NCBI RefSeq assembly: GCF_001718835.1
Contig: NZ_CP013443.1
Location: forward strand, 930,001 to 994,000
Length of the DNA: 64,000 bases
Direction of reading: 5' to 3'
DNA from: Burkholderia cepacia
GTDB lineage: Bacteria; Pseudomonadota; Gammaproteobacteria; Burkholderiales; Burkholderiaceae
In this document: positions 9,749-19,499 of the stretch, one piece after another
How the letters are laid out: every line of letters starts with the position of its first letter
How positions within the stretch are numbered: position 1 is the first letter of the stretch
Program-made: the position numbers and the translations under genes
Notes under the pieces: model-generated
The model's database searches: none
What the model was told of the DNA's origin: nothing
What the model saw: the letters and a program-made list of their open reading frames with translations, nothing else

Positions 9749-11368
9749 TCAAGCCTCCGCACTGCGGCCCTTCGGGGCGAACATGCCCTGCGGACGTTTC
9801 TGGATGAACAGCACGATCATCACGAGCACCGCGATCTTCGCGAGCACGGCGCCCCAGAACGGCTCGATCGCCTTGCTCGCGAGGCCGAGCCCGAAGCCGC
9901 CGAGCACGGTGCCGGCGATCTGCCCGACACCGCCGAGCACGACCGCCATGAACGAATCGATGATGTAGTTCTGGCCGAGGTCGGGGCCCACGTTGCCGAT
10001 CTGCGACAGCGCGCAGCCGCCGAGGCCCGCGATGCCGGCGCCGAACGCGAAGGCGTACGCGTCGACGCGCGCGGTCTTCACGCCGACGCACGCGGCCATC
10101 CGGCGGTTCTGCGTGACGGCGCGCACGAACAGGCCGAGCCGCGTCTTCGTCAGCACGGCCCACGCGACGAATACCACCGCGAGCGCGAACGCGAGGATCG
10201 CGAGCCGGTTGTACGGCAGGATCAGGTTCTGCATCACGGTCACGCCGCCGCTCATCCACGACGGGTTCACGACCTGCACGTTCTGCGCGCCGAACAGCAT
10301 GCGTGTCGCCTGGATCAGGATCAGGCTCACGCCGAAGGTCGCGAGCAGCGTCTCGAGCGGACGGCCGTACAGGTGCCGCAGCACGAGCCGCTCGAGCACG
10401 ATGCCGACGAGCGCGGCCGTCACGAACGACACCGGCACGGCGACGAGCGGGTACCAGTCGAACGCGCCGGGCGCGTAGCGCTGGATCAGCGTCTGCACGA
10501 CATAGGTTGCGTACGCACCGATCATCAGGAATTCGCCGTGCGCCATGTTGATCACGCCGATCAGCCCGTACGTGATCGCGAGGCCGAGCGCGGCGAGCAG
10601 CAGCACGCTGCCGAGCGACAGGCCGGCGAACAGCGTGCCCGCGATCTCGCCGCGGCGCTGCAGCGCGTGCAACGCGTCCAGTCCTTGCTGCGCGGCGTCG
10701 CGCACACGCGCGTCGGGCTCCGCGTAACTGCCGTCGGCGTTCTTCGCGACGAGCGGCCGCAGCTGTTCGATCATGTCGAGATCGCGGCGCGCGGCCACCA
10801 CCTGCACGGCTTCGAGGCGTTTCGCCGGATCGGCGTCGTGCAGCGCGGCGATCGCCCACAATGCATCGAGGCGGCGCTTCAGCGCGGGATCGGTTTCCTT
10901 CGCGCGCGCACGATCGATCATCGGCTTGAGCGCCGGGTCGGGCGACTTCAGCAGCGCATCGATCGCGTCGCGGCGCGCGGCGACGTCGGGCGACGCGAGC
11001 GCGAGCCCCGACAGCGCGCCCGCGATTTTCGTGCGCAGCAGGTTGTTCAGCATCACGGGCTGCGCGTCGCCGGCCGGCGTCGCGGCCTGCGAGAGCGCGT
11101 CGTGCGCGGTGTCGCCGGTCTGGATCAGCAGGCGGCCGTCGCCGGTCGCGAGCGCGTCGCCGCTCGACAACGCATTGAGCACCGCGACGGCGCGCGGATC
11201 GGGATCGGCGGCGAGCCGTTCGATCGCGGCCGTCTTCGCGTCGAAGTCGTCGCCGGCAAGCGCGGCGGTATCGGCAGCCGTCAGCGCGAAGGCCGCGCGC
11301 GGCGCGACGCCGGCGAGGGCGGCGCACGCGACGATCGCGACGGCGGCTCGGCGAAAGCGTGTAGGCAT
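9749..11368 (-). CDS. urtB: urea ABC transporter permease UrtB
   Basis: Inner-membrane permease (539 residues). A signal-like N-terminus (residues 1-29, ending AAFA) leads into an Ala/Asp-rich periplasmic region of about 200 residues, typical of long UrtB proteins, followed by a LivH-like domain with about eight membrane segments and the motif INMAHGEFLMIGAYATY. The ATG ending at 11368 is chosen because it starts a normal signal sequence (MPTRFRRAAVAIVACAALAG); the longer frame adds an arginine-rich stretch. It is followed by urtC with one base between stop and start. Confidence 0.94.
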   Translation of the reverse strand: MPTRFRRAAVAIVACAALAGVAPRAAFALTAADTAALAGDDFDAKTAAIERLAADPDPRAVAVLNALSSGDALATGDGRLLIQTGDTAHDALSQAATPAGDAQPVMLNNLLRTKIAGALSGLALASPDVAARRDAIDALLKSPDPALKPMIDRARAKETDPALKRRLDALWAIAALHDADPAKRLEAVQVVAARRDLDMIEQLRPLVAKNADGSYAEPDARVRDAAQQGLDALHALQRRGEIAGTLFAGLSLGSVLLLAALGLAITYGLIGVINMAHGEFLMIGAYATYVVQTLIQRYAPGAFDWYPLVAVPVSFVTAALVGIVLERLVLRHLYGRPLETLLATFGVSLILIQATRMLFGAQNVQVVNPSWMSGGVTVMQNLILPYNRLAILAFALAVVFVAWAVLTKTRLGLFVRAVTQNRRMAACVGVKTARVDAYAFAFGAGIAGLGGCALSQIGNVGPDLGQNYIIDSFMAVVLGGVGQIAGTVLGGFGLGLASKAIEPFWGAVLAKIAVLVMIVLFIQKRPQGMFAPKGRSAEA

Positions 11369-11528
11369 CGGGAAATCCTGGCAGACGTGGGGGAGATGTC
11401 TCGTGCGGCGATGCCGGGGCGTCGGCGGGCGCGGTGACGGTTCGCGATCGCGGCCGAAGCCGGCGTGCCGCAACGGCGAACCGCCGCGACCGGGAGCGCC
11501 ACGCGTTCGCGCGGCGCCCCGTGCCGCG

Positions 11529-12836
11529 TCAGGCGAGCGCCGTGCGCTGCCGGCGCAGGAACGCCGGGATCGACGTGACGATGTCCGGCTTGCCCTGGTT
11601 ACCCGCGATGAACGGGCTCCACGGTTGCGCGCGCACCGCGGTCTTGGTCTTCCACACGACGTTGAATTGCCCGTCGCCGCGGATCTCGCCGATCATCACC
11701 GGCTTGTGCAGGTGATGGTTGCCGTCCATCGCGAGCGTGAAGCCCGACGGCGCGGCAACCGTCTGGCCGATCATCGCGACGCGCACCTTGTCGACGTCGG
11801 TGCTCTTCGCCTTCTCGACGGCCTGCTTCCACATGTGGATGCCCACATAGGTCGCCTCCATCGGGTCGTTGGTCACGCGCTTCGCGCCGCCCGGCAGGTT
11901 GTTCGCCTTCACCCAGGCGGCGAACTGGTCCTTGAATTTCGTGTTGGTCGGGTTCTTCACCGACATGAAGTAATTCCACGCGGCGAGGTGGCCGACGAGC
12001 GGCTTCGTGTCGATCCCGCGCAGTTCCTCCTCGCCGACCGAGAACGCGACGACCGGCACGTCGGTCGCCTTGATCCCCTGGTTGCCGAGCTCCTTGTAGA
12101 ACGGCACGTTCGAGTCGCCGTTGATCGTCGAGATCACGGTCGTCTTGCCGCCCTGCGAGAAATTCTTGATGTTCGCGACGATGGTCTGGTAATCGCTGTG
12201 GCCGAACGGCGTGTAGACCTCCTGAATGTCGGCGTCCTTCACGCCCTTCGATTTCAGGAACGCGCGCAGGATCTTGTTGGTCGTGCGCGGATACACGTAG
12301 TCGGTGCCGAGCAGGAAGAAGCGCTTCGCGCTGCCGCCTTCCGCGCTCATCAGGTACTCGACGGCCGGGATCGCCTGCTGGTTCGGCGCCGCGCCCGTAT
12401 AGAACACGTTGCGCGACATTTCCTCGCCTTCGTACTGCACCGGGTAGTAGAGCAGCCCGTTCAGCTCCTCGAACACCGGCAGCACCGACTTGCGCGACAC
12501 CGACGTCCAGCAACCGAACACGCACGCGACCTTGTCCTGCGTGAGCAGCTGGCGCGCCTTCTCGGCGAACAGCGGCCAGTTCGACGCGGGATCGACCACC
12601 ACGGGCTCGAGCTTGCGGCCCATCACGCCGCCGCTCTTGTTGATGTCGGCGATCGTCATCAGCGCGGTGTCCTTCAGCGACGTCTCCGAGATCGCCATCG
12701 TGCCCGACAACGAGTGCAGGATGCCGACCTTGATCGGGCCGGTGCCCGCATCGGCCGCGTGCGCGAACGGGCTCTTGCCCGCGAGCGCGAGTGCGCCGGC
12801 CATCGAACCGAACTTCAACAGACTGCGACGTTTCAT
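11529..12836 (-). CDS. urtA: urea ABC transporter substrate-binding protein UrtA
   Basis: Periplasmic urea receptor (435 residues) and first gene of urtABCDE. The N-terminus MKRRSLLKFGSMAGALALAG has a twin-arginine-like motif and a cleavage site after AHA. The mature part is a type I periplasmic binding protein (IKVGILHSLSGTMAISE, GCWTSVSRKSVLPVFE), as in UrtA/AmiC-like proteins. A gap of 160 bases separates it from urtB. A sigma-54-like promoter lies 60-75 bases upstream of the start codon, which fits induction under nitrogen limitation. Confidence 0.95.
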   Translation of the reverse strand: MKRRSLLKFGSMAGALALAGKSPFAHAADAGTGPIKVGILHSLSGTMAISETSLKDTALMTIADINKSGGVMGRKLEPVVVDPASNWPLFAEKARQLLTQDKVACVFGCWTSVSRKSVLPVFEELNGLLYYPVQYEGEEMSRNVFYTGAAPNQQAIPAVEYLMSAEGGSAKRFFLLGTDYVYPRTTNKILRAFLKSKGVKDADIQEVYTPFGHSDYQTIVANIKNFSQGGKTTVISTINGDSNVPFYKELGNQGIKATDVPVVAFSVGEEELRGIDTKPLVGHLAAWNYFMSVKNPTNTKFKDQFAAWVKANNLPGGAKRVTNDPMEATYVGIHMWKQAVEKAKSTDVDKVRVAMIGQTVAAPSGFTLAMDGNHHLHKPVMIGEIRGDGQFNVVWKTKTAVRAQPWSPFIAGNQGKPDIVTSIPAFLRRQRTALA

Positions 12837-13152
12837 CGGGTTCCCCTTGACGTGTTGGATATGCGTGCGCCGTTGCGGCGTCGACCATCGGCATTACGCA
12901 AGGCATGTGCCAGCCGCGCGCATGCACGGCGGACGTGCGTCGCGCGGGCGGCGGCGCGGTGCGCGTGACGCGTCGTGCGGCATGAATGGCTCGTCGCGGT
13001 GCAGGGGCGCGGGCGGAAATGGTGCACGGTTGTGCTTCACCGTTGCGGTGCTTACACTCGGGTTTCGCATTGCTTCGCATCATGTCTTCGCACCACGCCG
13101 GCGCGCCCTGCCACCGCGCAGCCGCGCCGAACGATTCCACCGAGGAGCCGCC
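12837..13152. other. divergent intergenic region between urtA and the transaminase
   Basis: A 316-base spacer. It holds the sigma-54-like promoter of urtA and several GTGCA-type half-sites (for example around 13018-13035). I see no convincing sigma-70 promoter for the plus-strand transaminase gene and no coding sequence. Confidence 0.6.
12898..12912 (-). promoter_or_regulatory. candidate sigma-54 promoter of the urt operon
   Basis: On the minus strand the site reads TGGCAC-ATGCC-TTGC, matching the sigma-54 -24/-12 elements exactly in core bases and spacing. Transcription would start near 12887, about 50 bases before urtA. A partial NtrC-like dyad (TGCAC, seven bases, GTGCG) occurs at 12923-12939 but is unusually close to the promoter. 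Confidence 0.72.
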
Positions 13153-14481
<1,329 letters not shown>

Positions 14482-14487
14482 GGCGGA

Positions 14488-14517
14488 AAGAAAAACGGGC
14501 GCGCGGCGCGCGCCCGT
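14488..14517 (-). terminator. intrinsic terminator downstream of the rhodanese gene
   Basis: Perfect ten-base arms ACGGGCGCGC (14495-14504) and GCGCGCCCGT (14508-14517) around a three-base loop; read on the minus strand the hairpin is followed by a T tract (the aaaaa at 14490-14494). It also lies just past the plus-strand transaminase stop. Confidence 0.75.
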
Positions 14518-14560
14518 CGGGCACTTCGTGTGGCCGGCGAGGTGCGGCCGGTCAGTCAGG

Positions 14561-14884
14561 TCAGTAGCGCGGCACGGACGGATCGACGTCGCGCGACCAC
14601 GCGTCGATCCCGCCTTGCAGGTTGTACAGCTTCGTGAAGCCGCGCGACTCGAGGAACATCGCGACCTGCGCGCTGCGCATGCCGTGATGGCACACGCAGA
14701 CGATTTCCGCTTCGTCGTCGAGCTCTTCGCTGCGCGCGGGAATCTGCTGCATCGGGATCGACACGCTGCCGGCGATGTGCGCGGTCGCGATTTCCCACGG
14801 TTCGCGCACGTCGAGCACGACCGGCGCGGGGCGCGTCTTGTCGCCGAGCCATGCCGCGAGCATCGCGGCGGTCAGGATCTGCAT
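14561..14884 (-). CDS. rhodanese-like domain protein
   Basis: Single-domain rhodanese (107 residues), a sulfurtransferase fold. The active loop CHHGMRSAQVA contains the catalytic cysteine, preceded by VLDVREPWEIATAHI, the usual rhodanese entry motif. The size resembles GlpE/PspE-type proteins, but the true sulfur donor and acceptor are unknown. It lies 14 bases downstream of the Pcm-like methyltransferase gene, suggesting co-transcription, and ends just before an intrinsic terminator. Confidence 0.88.
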   Translation of the reverse strand: MQILTAAMLAAWLGDKTRPAPVVLDVREPWEIATAHIAGSVSIPMQQIPARSEELDDEAEIVCVCHHGMRSAQVAMFLESRGFTKLYNLQGGIDAWSRDVDPSVPRY

Positions 14885-14898
14885 GGAGGCTACGCCGC

Positions 14899-15555
14899 TC
14901 AGAACTTGAAGCGCGACGGCTCGATCGCGTTGACGAGGTGGTCGATGTAGGTTTCGAACACGTCGGCGACGCGGTACTGCTTGTCGTCGATGCGCGTGAT
15001 GATCTGCGCCTTCATCACCGGACGGCCGCCGACGAATGCCGAGAGACGGCCGCCGACTTTCAGCTGTTCGAGCATTTCCTGCGGCACGACGGGCAGGCCG
15101 CCCGCGACGCAGATCACGTCGTACGGCGCCTTGCCGGCCCAGCCGCGCGAACCGTCGCCGAGGACGACTTCCGCATTGGTCACGCCGTCGTTGCGCAGGT
15201 TGTCTTCCGCGAACTTCGCGATGGCCGGATCGATCTCGACGGCCGTCACGTGCTGCGCGCGATGCGCGAACAGCGCGGCCAGGTAGCCCGAACCGGCGCC
15301 GATCACGAGCACGTTCTCGTGCTTCTTGACCGCCAGCTCCTGCAGCACGCGCGCTTCGACGCGCGGGAACAGCATCTTGCTGGTGCCGCCCGGCAGCGGC
15401 AGTTCGAGGTCGGCGAACGCGAGGTCGCGGTATTCGGCCGGCACGTAGTTTTCACGCTTGACGATCGACAGCAGGCCCAGGACGTCGAGATCCAGCACGT
15501 CCCACGGCCGGATCTGTTGTTCGATCATGTTGAAACGCGCGTTTTCGATATTCAT
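14899..15555 (-). CDS. protein-L-isoaspartate O-methyltransferase family protein
   Basis: SAM-dependent methyltransferase of 218 residues related to Pcm. It has the SAM-binding motif VLVIGAGSGYLAALFA, then TAVEIDPAIAKFAEDNL and DVICVAGGLPVVPQEMLEQL, all in Pcm order. The usual N-terminal part of Pcm starts differently (here MNIENARFNMIEQQIRPWDV), a variant common in proteobacteria that may act on other targets. The gene precedes the rhodanese gene on the same strand. Confidence 0.85.
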   Translation of the reverse strand: MNIENARFNMIEQQIRPWDVLDLDVLGLLSIVKRENYVPAEYRDLAFADLELPLPGGTSKMLFPRVEARVLQELAVKKHENVLVIGAGSGYLAALFAHRAQHVTAVEIDPAIAKFAEDNLRNDGVTNAEVVLGDGSRGWAGKAPYDVICVAGGLPVVPQEMLEQLKVGGRLSAFVGGRPVMKAQIITRIDDKQYRVADVFETYIDHLVNAIEPSRFKF

Positions 15556-15658
15556 GGTGTGGTCACGCAGCCTGGTCGGCCATCAGCGGGGATAGAGAAA
15601 CTTGTCAATTGTACCAAACGGCACGGGCAGCCAGCCTTCAGAAGCCCTGCAATGCAGC

Positions 15659-15916
15659 TTATCGCTTGCTCTTCTTGATCTGCGCCTCGAATGCGAGGTC
15701 GAGCTTGCTCGCCTTGCGCGGCTTTTTGGGGCCGAATTCGTCGACGAACCTGACGAACTCGTCGAGCGGCAGCGGCTCGCAGCGCTTCTCGGCGGTGCCG
15801 CCGGAACGGTCGACGAGATAGAACAGGCCGCCCGCCATCGCGACGGCCGCGAATTGCGGGTTGCCGGAGCGGGTCTTCAGGCGTTCGACCGCGTGGGTCG
15901 CTTTGGTGGTGCGCAT
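15659..15916 (-). CDS. small conserved-looking protein of unknown function
   Basis: An 85-residue product beginning MRTTKATHAVERLKTRSGNP, with a short central beta-like stretch (FAAVAMAGGLFYLVDRS) and a basic C-terminus (KKPRKASKLDL, then KKSKR). No family recognised. The ATG ending at 15916 is preferred to the longer alternative because the extra residues are low-complexity. It lies between hemN and pcm on the same strand; codon use matches its high-GC neighbours, so it is likely a real native gene. Confidence 0.65.
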   Translation of the reverse strand: MRTTKATHAVERLKTRSGNPQFAAVAMAGGLFYLVDRSGGTAEKRCEPLPLDEFVRFVDEFGPKKPRKASKLDLAFEAQIKKSKR

Positions 15917-15961
15917 CGTGCGGATTCTGCTGCGGACATGAGGCCCACACTGTATCAACAA

Positions 15962-15983
15962 CCGGCCGCGCGTGCGCGGCCGG
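15962..15983 (-). terminator. strong hairpin downstream of hemN
   Basis: Perfect ten-base stem CCGGCCGCGC / GCGCGGCCGG with a two-base loop, just after the hemN stop at 15992. There is no good T tract, so it is only terminator-like. Confidence 0.4.
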
Positions 15984-15991
15984 CGACCCGC

Positions 15992-17392
15992 TTAGACCGT
16001 GCGTGAATAACGCTGCTGCTGCGTCTGGCCGAGATACGCGTCGAACGCCATCGCGATGTTGCGCACGACCATCCGGCCGGCCGGATGGATCGTCAGGCGG
16101 TCGCCCGCGATCGTCAGCAGCCCGTCGCGCTCGAACGGGCGCAGCGCGTCGAGCTCGCGCGAGAAATGATCGGCGAAGCGGATGCCGTGTGCGGCCTCGA
16201 CATGCGAGAACGGCAGTTCGAGGTTGCACATCAACTGCGTGATCACGTCGCGGCGCAGCCGGTCGTCGGGCGTGAGCCGCACGCCGCGCGCGATCGGCAG
16301 CCGGCCCGCGTCGAGCGCGGCGCCGTAGGCGGGCAGGTCCTTCGCGTTCTGCGCGTAGACGTCGCCGACCTTGCCGATCGACGACACGCCGAAACCGACG
16401 AGGTCGGTATCCGCGCGCGTGCTGTAGCCCTGGAAATTGCGTTGCAGCGTGCCGTTGCGCTGCGCGCGCACGAGCTCGTCGGACGGCCGCGCGAAGTGGT
16501 CCATCCCGATGTACACGTAGCCGGCCGACGTCAGCATGTCGATCGCGAGGCCGAGCAGCGCGATGCGCGTTTCCGGCGGCGGCAGCGTCGCCTCGTCGAT
16601 CTGACGCTGCATCTTGAACATGTGCGGCATGTGGGCGTAGCCGAACACCGACAGCCGGTCGGGCGCGAGTTCGATGATCGTTTCCAGCGTGCGCGCGAAG
16701 ACGGCAACGGTCTGGTGCGGCAGCCCGTAGATCAGGTCGACGCTCACCGAATGAAACCCCGTCGTGCGCGCGGCCGAGAGCAGGTCGGCCGTCATCGCGC
16801 GCGGCTGGACACGGTTGATCGCCTGTTGCACGACCGGATCGAAATCCTGCACGCCGAGGCTCAGCCGGTTGAAGCCGATATTGCGCAGGTGGACGAGCGT
16901 GGCGGGTGTGACCGTGCGCGGATCGATCTCGATCGAGAACTCGGCGTCGGCATCCGGCGCGAGCGCGAAATGCTCGCGCGTGGCCGCCATCAGCTCGGCC
17001 GTTTCGTCGTCGGACAGGAAGGTGGGCGTGCCGCCGCCCCAGTGCAGCTGCGTGACCGGGCGCGCGGGATCGAACAGCGCGGCCTGCAGCGCCATCTCGC
17101 GCTTGAGCTGCTCGAGATACGGGCGCGCGCGGCGGCGGTTGTTGGTCGCGATCTTGTTGCAGCCGCAGTAGAAGCACGCGGTGTTGCAGAACGGGATGTG
17201 GAAGTACAGCGACAGCTCGCTCGACGAGGCGCCGGGGTCGCTCGCCGCGCGCAGGTAGTCGGCCGGGTCGAAATCGTCGCGGAACTGCAGCGCGGTGGGG
17301 TAGGACGTATAGCGCGGCCCGTTCGCGCCGTACTTCGCGAGCAAATCGGGACGGAACAAGGTGTCGGCTGAGCTCATCGCGGTCTCGCGCAT
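15992..17392 (-). CDS. hemN: oxygen-independent coproporphyrinogen III oxidase
   Basis: Radical-SAM enzyme that converts coproporphyrinogen III to protoporphyrinogen IX without oxygen during haem synthesis. The 466-residue sequence has YFHIPFCNTACFYCGCNK, which contains the CxxxCxxC iron-sulfur ligand motif plus the extra HemN cysteine, then LHWGGGTPTFLSDDE and IEIDPRTVTP. Length is right for HemN rather than for the shorter HemW. A start five codons in (ending at 17377) is equally possible. I searched the upstream region for an FNR/ANR palindrome (TTGAT-N4-ATCAA) and did not see one. Confidence 0.95.
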   Translation of the reverse strand: MRETAMSSADTLFRPDLLAKYGANGPRYTSYPTALQFRDDFDPADYLRAASDPGASSSELSLYFHIPFCNTACFYCGCNKIATNNRRRARPYLEQLKREMALQAALFDPARPVTQLHWGGGTPTFLSDDETAELMAATREHFALAPDADAEFSIEIDPRTVTPATLVHLRNIGFNRLSLGVQDFDPVVQQAINRVQPRAMTADLLSAARTTGFHSVSVDLIYGLPHQTVAVFARTLETIIELAPDRLSVFGYAHMPHMFKMQRQIDEATLPPPETRIALLGLAIDMLTSAGYVYIGMDHFARPSDELVRAQRNGTLQRNFQGYSTRADTDLVGFGVSSIGKVGDVYAQNAKDLPAYGAALDAGRLPIARGVRLTPDDRLRRDVITQLMCNLELPFSHVEAAHGIRFADHFSRELDALRPFERDGLLTIAGDRLTIHPAGRMVVRNIAMAFDAYLGQTQQQRYSRTV

Positions 17393-17548
17393 TTAGATGC
17401 TTTCGAGTATATAAACGCGCGATTGGGCTGCATTGTGTAATAACGTCGCAGCCGGCGATGGCACAATGCGGGGTGGGGCTGCCGGCCTCGAGGCGCGGCG
17501 CCGCGTTGTTGCCGTCGTTCCGTTCGAGAGAGCCGAGTGTCCGTCGAA

Positions 17549-17854
17549 ATGCCTGTCCGCCCGGCGCCTGCCGATGTCCCGCCGCCGCATGCGTGCCGCG
17601 AGGGCTGCGGCGCGTGCTGCATCGCGCCGTCGATTTCCAGCCCGATTCCGGGCATGCCCGACGGCAAGCCGGCCGGCGTGCGCTGCGTGCAGCTCGGCGA
17701 CGACCTGCGCTGCCGGATCTTCGGCCGCCCCGAGCGGCCCGCGTGCTGTTCCGGGCTGCAGCCGGCCGCGGACATGTGCGGCGCGTCGCGCGACGACGCG
17801 CTCGCGTGGCTCACGCGTCTCGAGGCCGCGACGCAGCCGTCACAGCCGCGCTGA
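17549..17854 (+). CDS. YkgJ-type cysteine cluster protein
   Basis: A 101-residue protein (105 if translated from the alternative start at 17537) with eight or so cysteines arranged as in the YkgJ/UPF0153 zinc- or iron-chelating family: CREGCGACCIAPSISS near the N-terminus, then CVQLGDDLRCRIFG and RPACCSGL. Function of the family is not established. It lies between hemN (divergent) and the lipoprotein gene, 58 bases upstream of the latter. Confidence 0.85.
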   Translation: MPVRPAPADVPPPHACREGCGACCIAPSISSPIPGMPDGKPAGVRCVQLGDDLRCRIFGRPERPACCSGLQPAADMCGASRDDALAWLTRLEAATQPSQPR

Positions 17855-17912
17855 TATCGATGGGCCCCCCGATCGATCAGGCGCCCATTTCGGCAAGCAT
17901 AGGAGATTCAGC

Positions 17913-18494
17913 ATGACCGCCAGCCGCGCGCGCCGTCGGCGCCGCTTCCTCATCGCATGCACCGCCGCCGTCGGCGTGACGCTGTCGCTCGCCGCGTGCG
18001 CGTCGACGTTCCCGTTCATCCCCGATCACTACACGTTCTCGCGCGGCGACGTGCAGAAGGCCGTCGCGCGCAAGTTCCCGTACCAGAAGACGGTCGCGCA
18101 GGTCGTCGACGTGTCGCTCGCGAACCCGGCCGTCAACCTGCTGCCCGACCAGAACCGCGTCGCCGTGCAGCTCGACGCGCATTTCGCGAGCCCGTTCCTG
18201 CGCGCGCCCGTCAGCGGCAAGTTCACCGTGTCGGGCCAGCTTGCCTACGACGCACCGAGCCGTTCGGTCGTGCTGAAGTCGCCGGCCGTCGACAGCCTCG
18301 CGCTCGACGGCGACGCGCAGACGTACGCGCAACAGGTCGGCGCGGCCGCCGGCCTGCTCGCGACGCAGTTGCTGACCAACTATCCGATCTACACGTTCAA
18401 GCCCGAACAGCTGCAATTTGCCGGGGTGAACTACGAACCCGGTACAATTACGATTCTTACAAACGGCATACGCGTGGCGATCGTCGAAAAGTGA
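17913..18494 (+). CDS. DUF1439 outer-membrane-type lipoprotein
   Basis: A 193-residue predicted lipoprotein. The signal peptide starts with an arginine-rich run (MTASRARRRRRFLIACTAAV) and ends in a lipobox LAAC near residue 30. The mature part contains FTFSRGDVQKAVARKFPYQ-like and NPAVNLLPDQNRVAVQLD segments that match DUF1439 (YceB-like) proteins, which have a lipid-binding-like beta fold. The function is unknown; periplasmic side of a membrane is inferred from the lipobox. An AGGAG site precedes the ATG. Confidence 0.87.
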   Translation: MTASRARRRRRFLIACTAAVGVTLSLAACASTFPFIPDHYTFSRGDVQKAVARKFPYQKTVAQVVDVSLANPAVNLLPDQNRVAVQLDAHFASPFLRAPVSGKFTVSGQLAYDAPSRSVVLKSPAVDSLALDGDAQTYAQQVGAAAGLLATQLLTNYPIYTFKPEQLQFAGVNYEPGTITILTNGIRVAIVEK

Positions 18495-18575
18495 CGACGA
18501 ACCGCGCTCGGCCGGAGGGGGGCCGCGCGTGGAAGAGTGGCCCATTCATTCGACCATTTCGGAGTTGGGCCACGG

Positions 18576-19406
18576 ATGGACTGGATCCTGATCTGCAAGG
18601 CTTTGATCCTCGGCGTCGTCGAGGGGCTGACGGAATTCCTGCCGGTGTCGAGCACCGGTCACCTGATCGTCGCGGGCAGCTTCCTGAATTTCAACGATAC
18701 GCACGCGAAGACTTTCGACGTCGTGATCCAGTTCGGGGCGATTCTCGCGGTCTGCTGGGAATACCGGCAACGGATCGCGTCCATCGTATCCGGGCTGCCG
18801 AGCCGGCCCGATGCGCGGCGCTTCACGCTGAACGTCGTGATCGCGACGATTCCCGCGATCGCGCTGGGCCTCCTGCTCGAGAAGAAGATCAAGGCCGTGC
18901 TGTTCTCGCCGGTACCCGTCGCGTTCGCGCTCGTCGCGGGCGGGGCGATCATCCTGTGGGCCGAGGCGCGGCAGCGCGAACGCAGCGAGCCGCCGCGCGT
19001 GGTGTCGGTCGATGCGCTGACCCCGCTCGATGCGCTCAAGGTCGGCATCGCGCAGTGCTTCGCGTTGATCCCCGGCATGTCGCGCTCGGGCTCGACGATC
19101 ATCGGCGGGATGCTGTTCGGTCTCGACCGGCGCGTGGCCACCGAGTTCTCGTTTTTTCTCGCGATTCCGATCATCTTCGGCGCGACGCTCTATGAAACCG
19201 TCAAGGACTGGCAGGCGTTCACCGTCGATTCGCTCGGCCTGTTCGCGCTTGGCCTCGTCGCGGCGTTCGTCAGTGCGTTCGTGTGCGTGCGCTGGCTGCT
19301 GCGCTACGTCGCGACGCACGATTTCACGGTGTTCGCGTGGTACCGGATCGCGTTCGGGCTGTTCGTGCTGCTGGTCGGGTACAGCGGCTGGCTGAACTGG
19401 GCGTGA
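18576..19406 (+). CDS. uppP: undecaprenyl-diphosphatase
   Basis: Integral membrane phosphatase (276 residues) that recycles undecaprenyl diphosphate for peptidoglycan and other glycan synthesis; overproduction gives bacitracin resistance. It contains the two catalytic motifs EGLTEFLPVSSTGH (residues 16-29) and PGMSRSGSTIIGG, with seven to eight membrane segments. I chose the ATG at 18576 because MDWILICKALILGVVEGLTE is the family N-terminus; an upstream ATG at 18537 would add 13 polar residues. A shared terminator follows. Confidence 0.96.
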   Translation: MDWILICKALILGVVEGLTEFLPVSSTGHLIVAGSFLNFNDTHAKTFDVVIQFGAILAVCWEYRQRIASIVSGLPSRPDARRFTLNVVIATIPAIALGLLLEKKIKAVLFSPVPVAFALVAGGAIILWAEARQRERSEPPRVVSVDALTPLDALKVGIAQCFALIPGMSRSGSTIIGGMLFGLDRRVATEFSFFLAIPIIFGATLYETVKDWQAFTVDSLGLFALGLVAAFVSAFVCVRWLLRYVATHDFTVFAWYRIAFGLFVLLVGYSGWLNWA

Positions 19407-19442
19407 TGCCGATACGGCGGCCGATGCGCCACCGATAAAAAA

Positions 19443-19475
19443 GGCCCGATCGGCAGATGCCGGTCGGGCCTTTTT
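19443..19475. terminator. bidirectional terminator between uppP and trmB
   Basis: Stem GGCCCGATCGGC / GCCGGTCGGGCC (one G-T pair) with an AGAT loop, flanked by an A run on the left and a T run on the right, so it can serve the convergent uppP and trmB transcripts. Confidence 0.85.
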
Positions 19476-19499
19476 CCATTCGGGGCAGGGGCGAGTCGT

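Noticed and set aside
9581..11437. Long arginine-rich open frame opposite urtB
   Set aside because: Fully antisense to urtB, no domain recognised, typical of high GC at third positions.
13018..13035. NtrC site before the transaminase or urtA (GTGCAC...GTGC)
   Set aside because: Half-sites are present but the spacing does not match the known dyad; kept only as a remark in the sigma-54 entries.
17393..17548. FNR/ANR box upstream of hemN
   Set aside because: No TTGAT-N4-ATCAA or close variant was seen in this gap.
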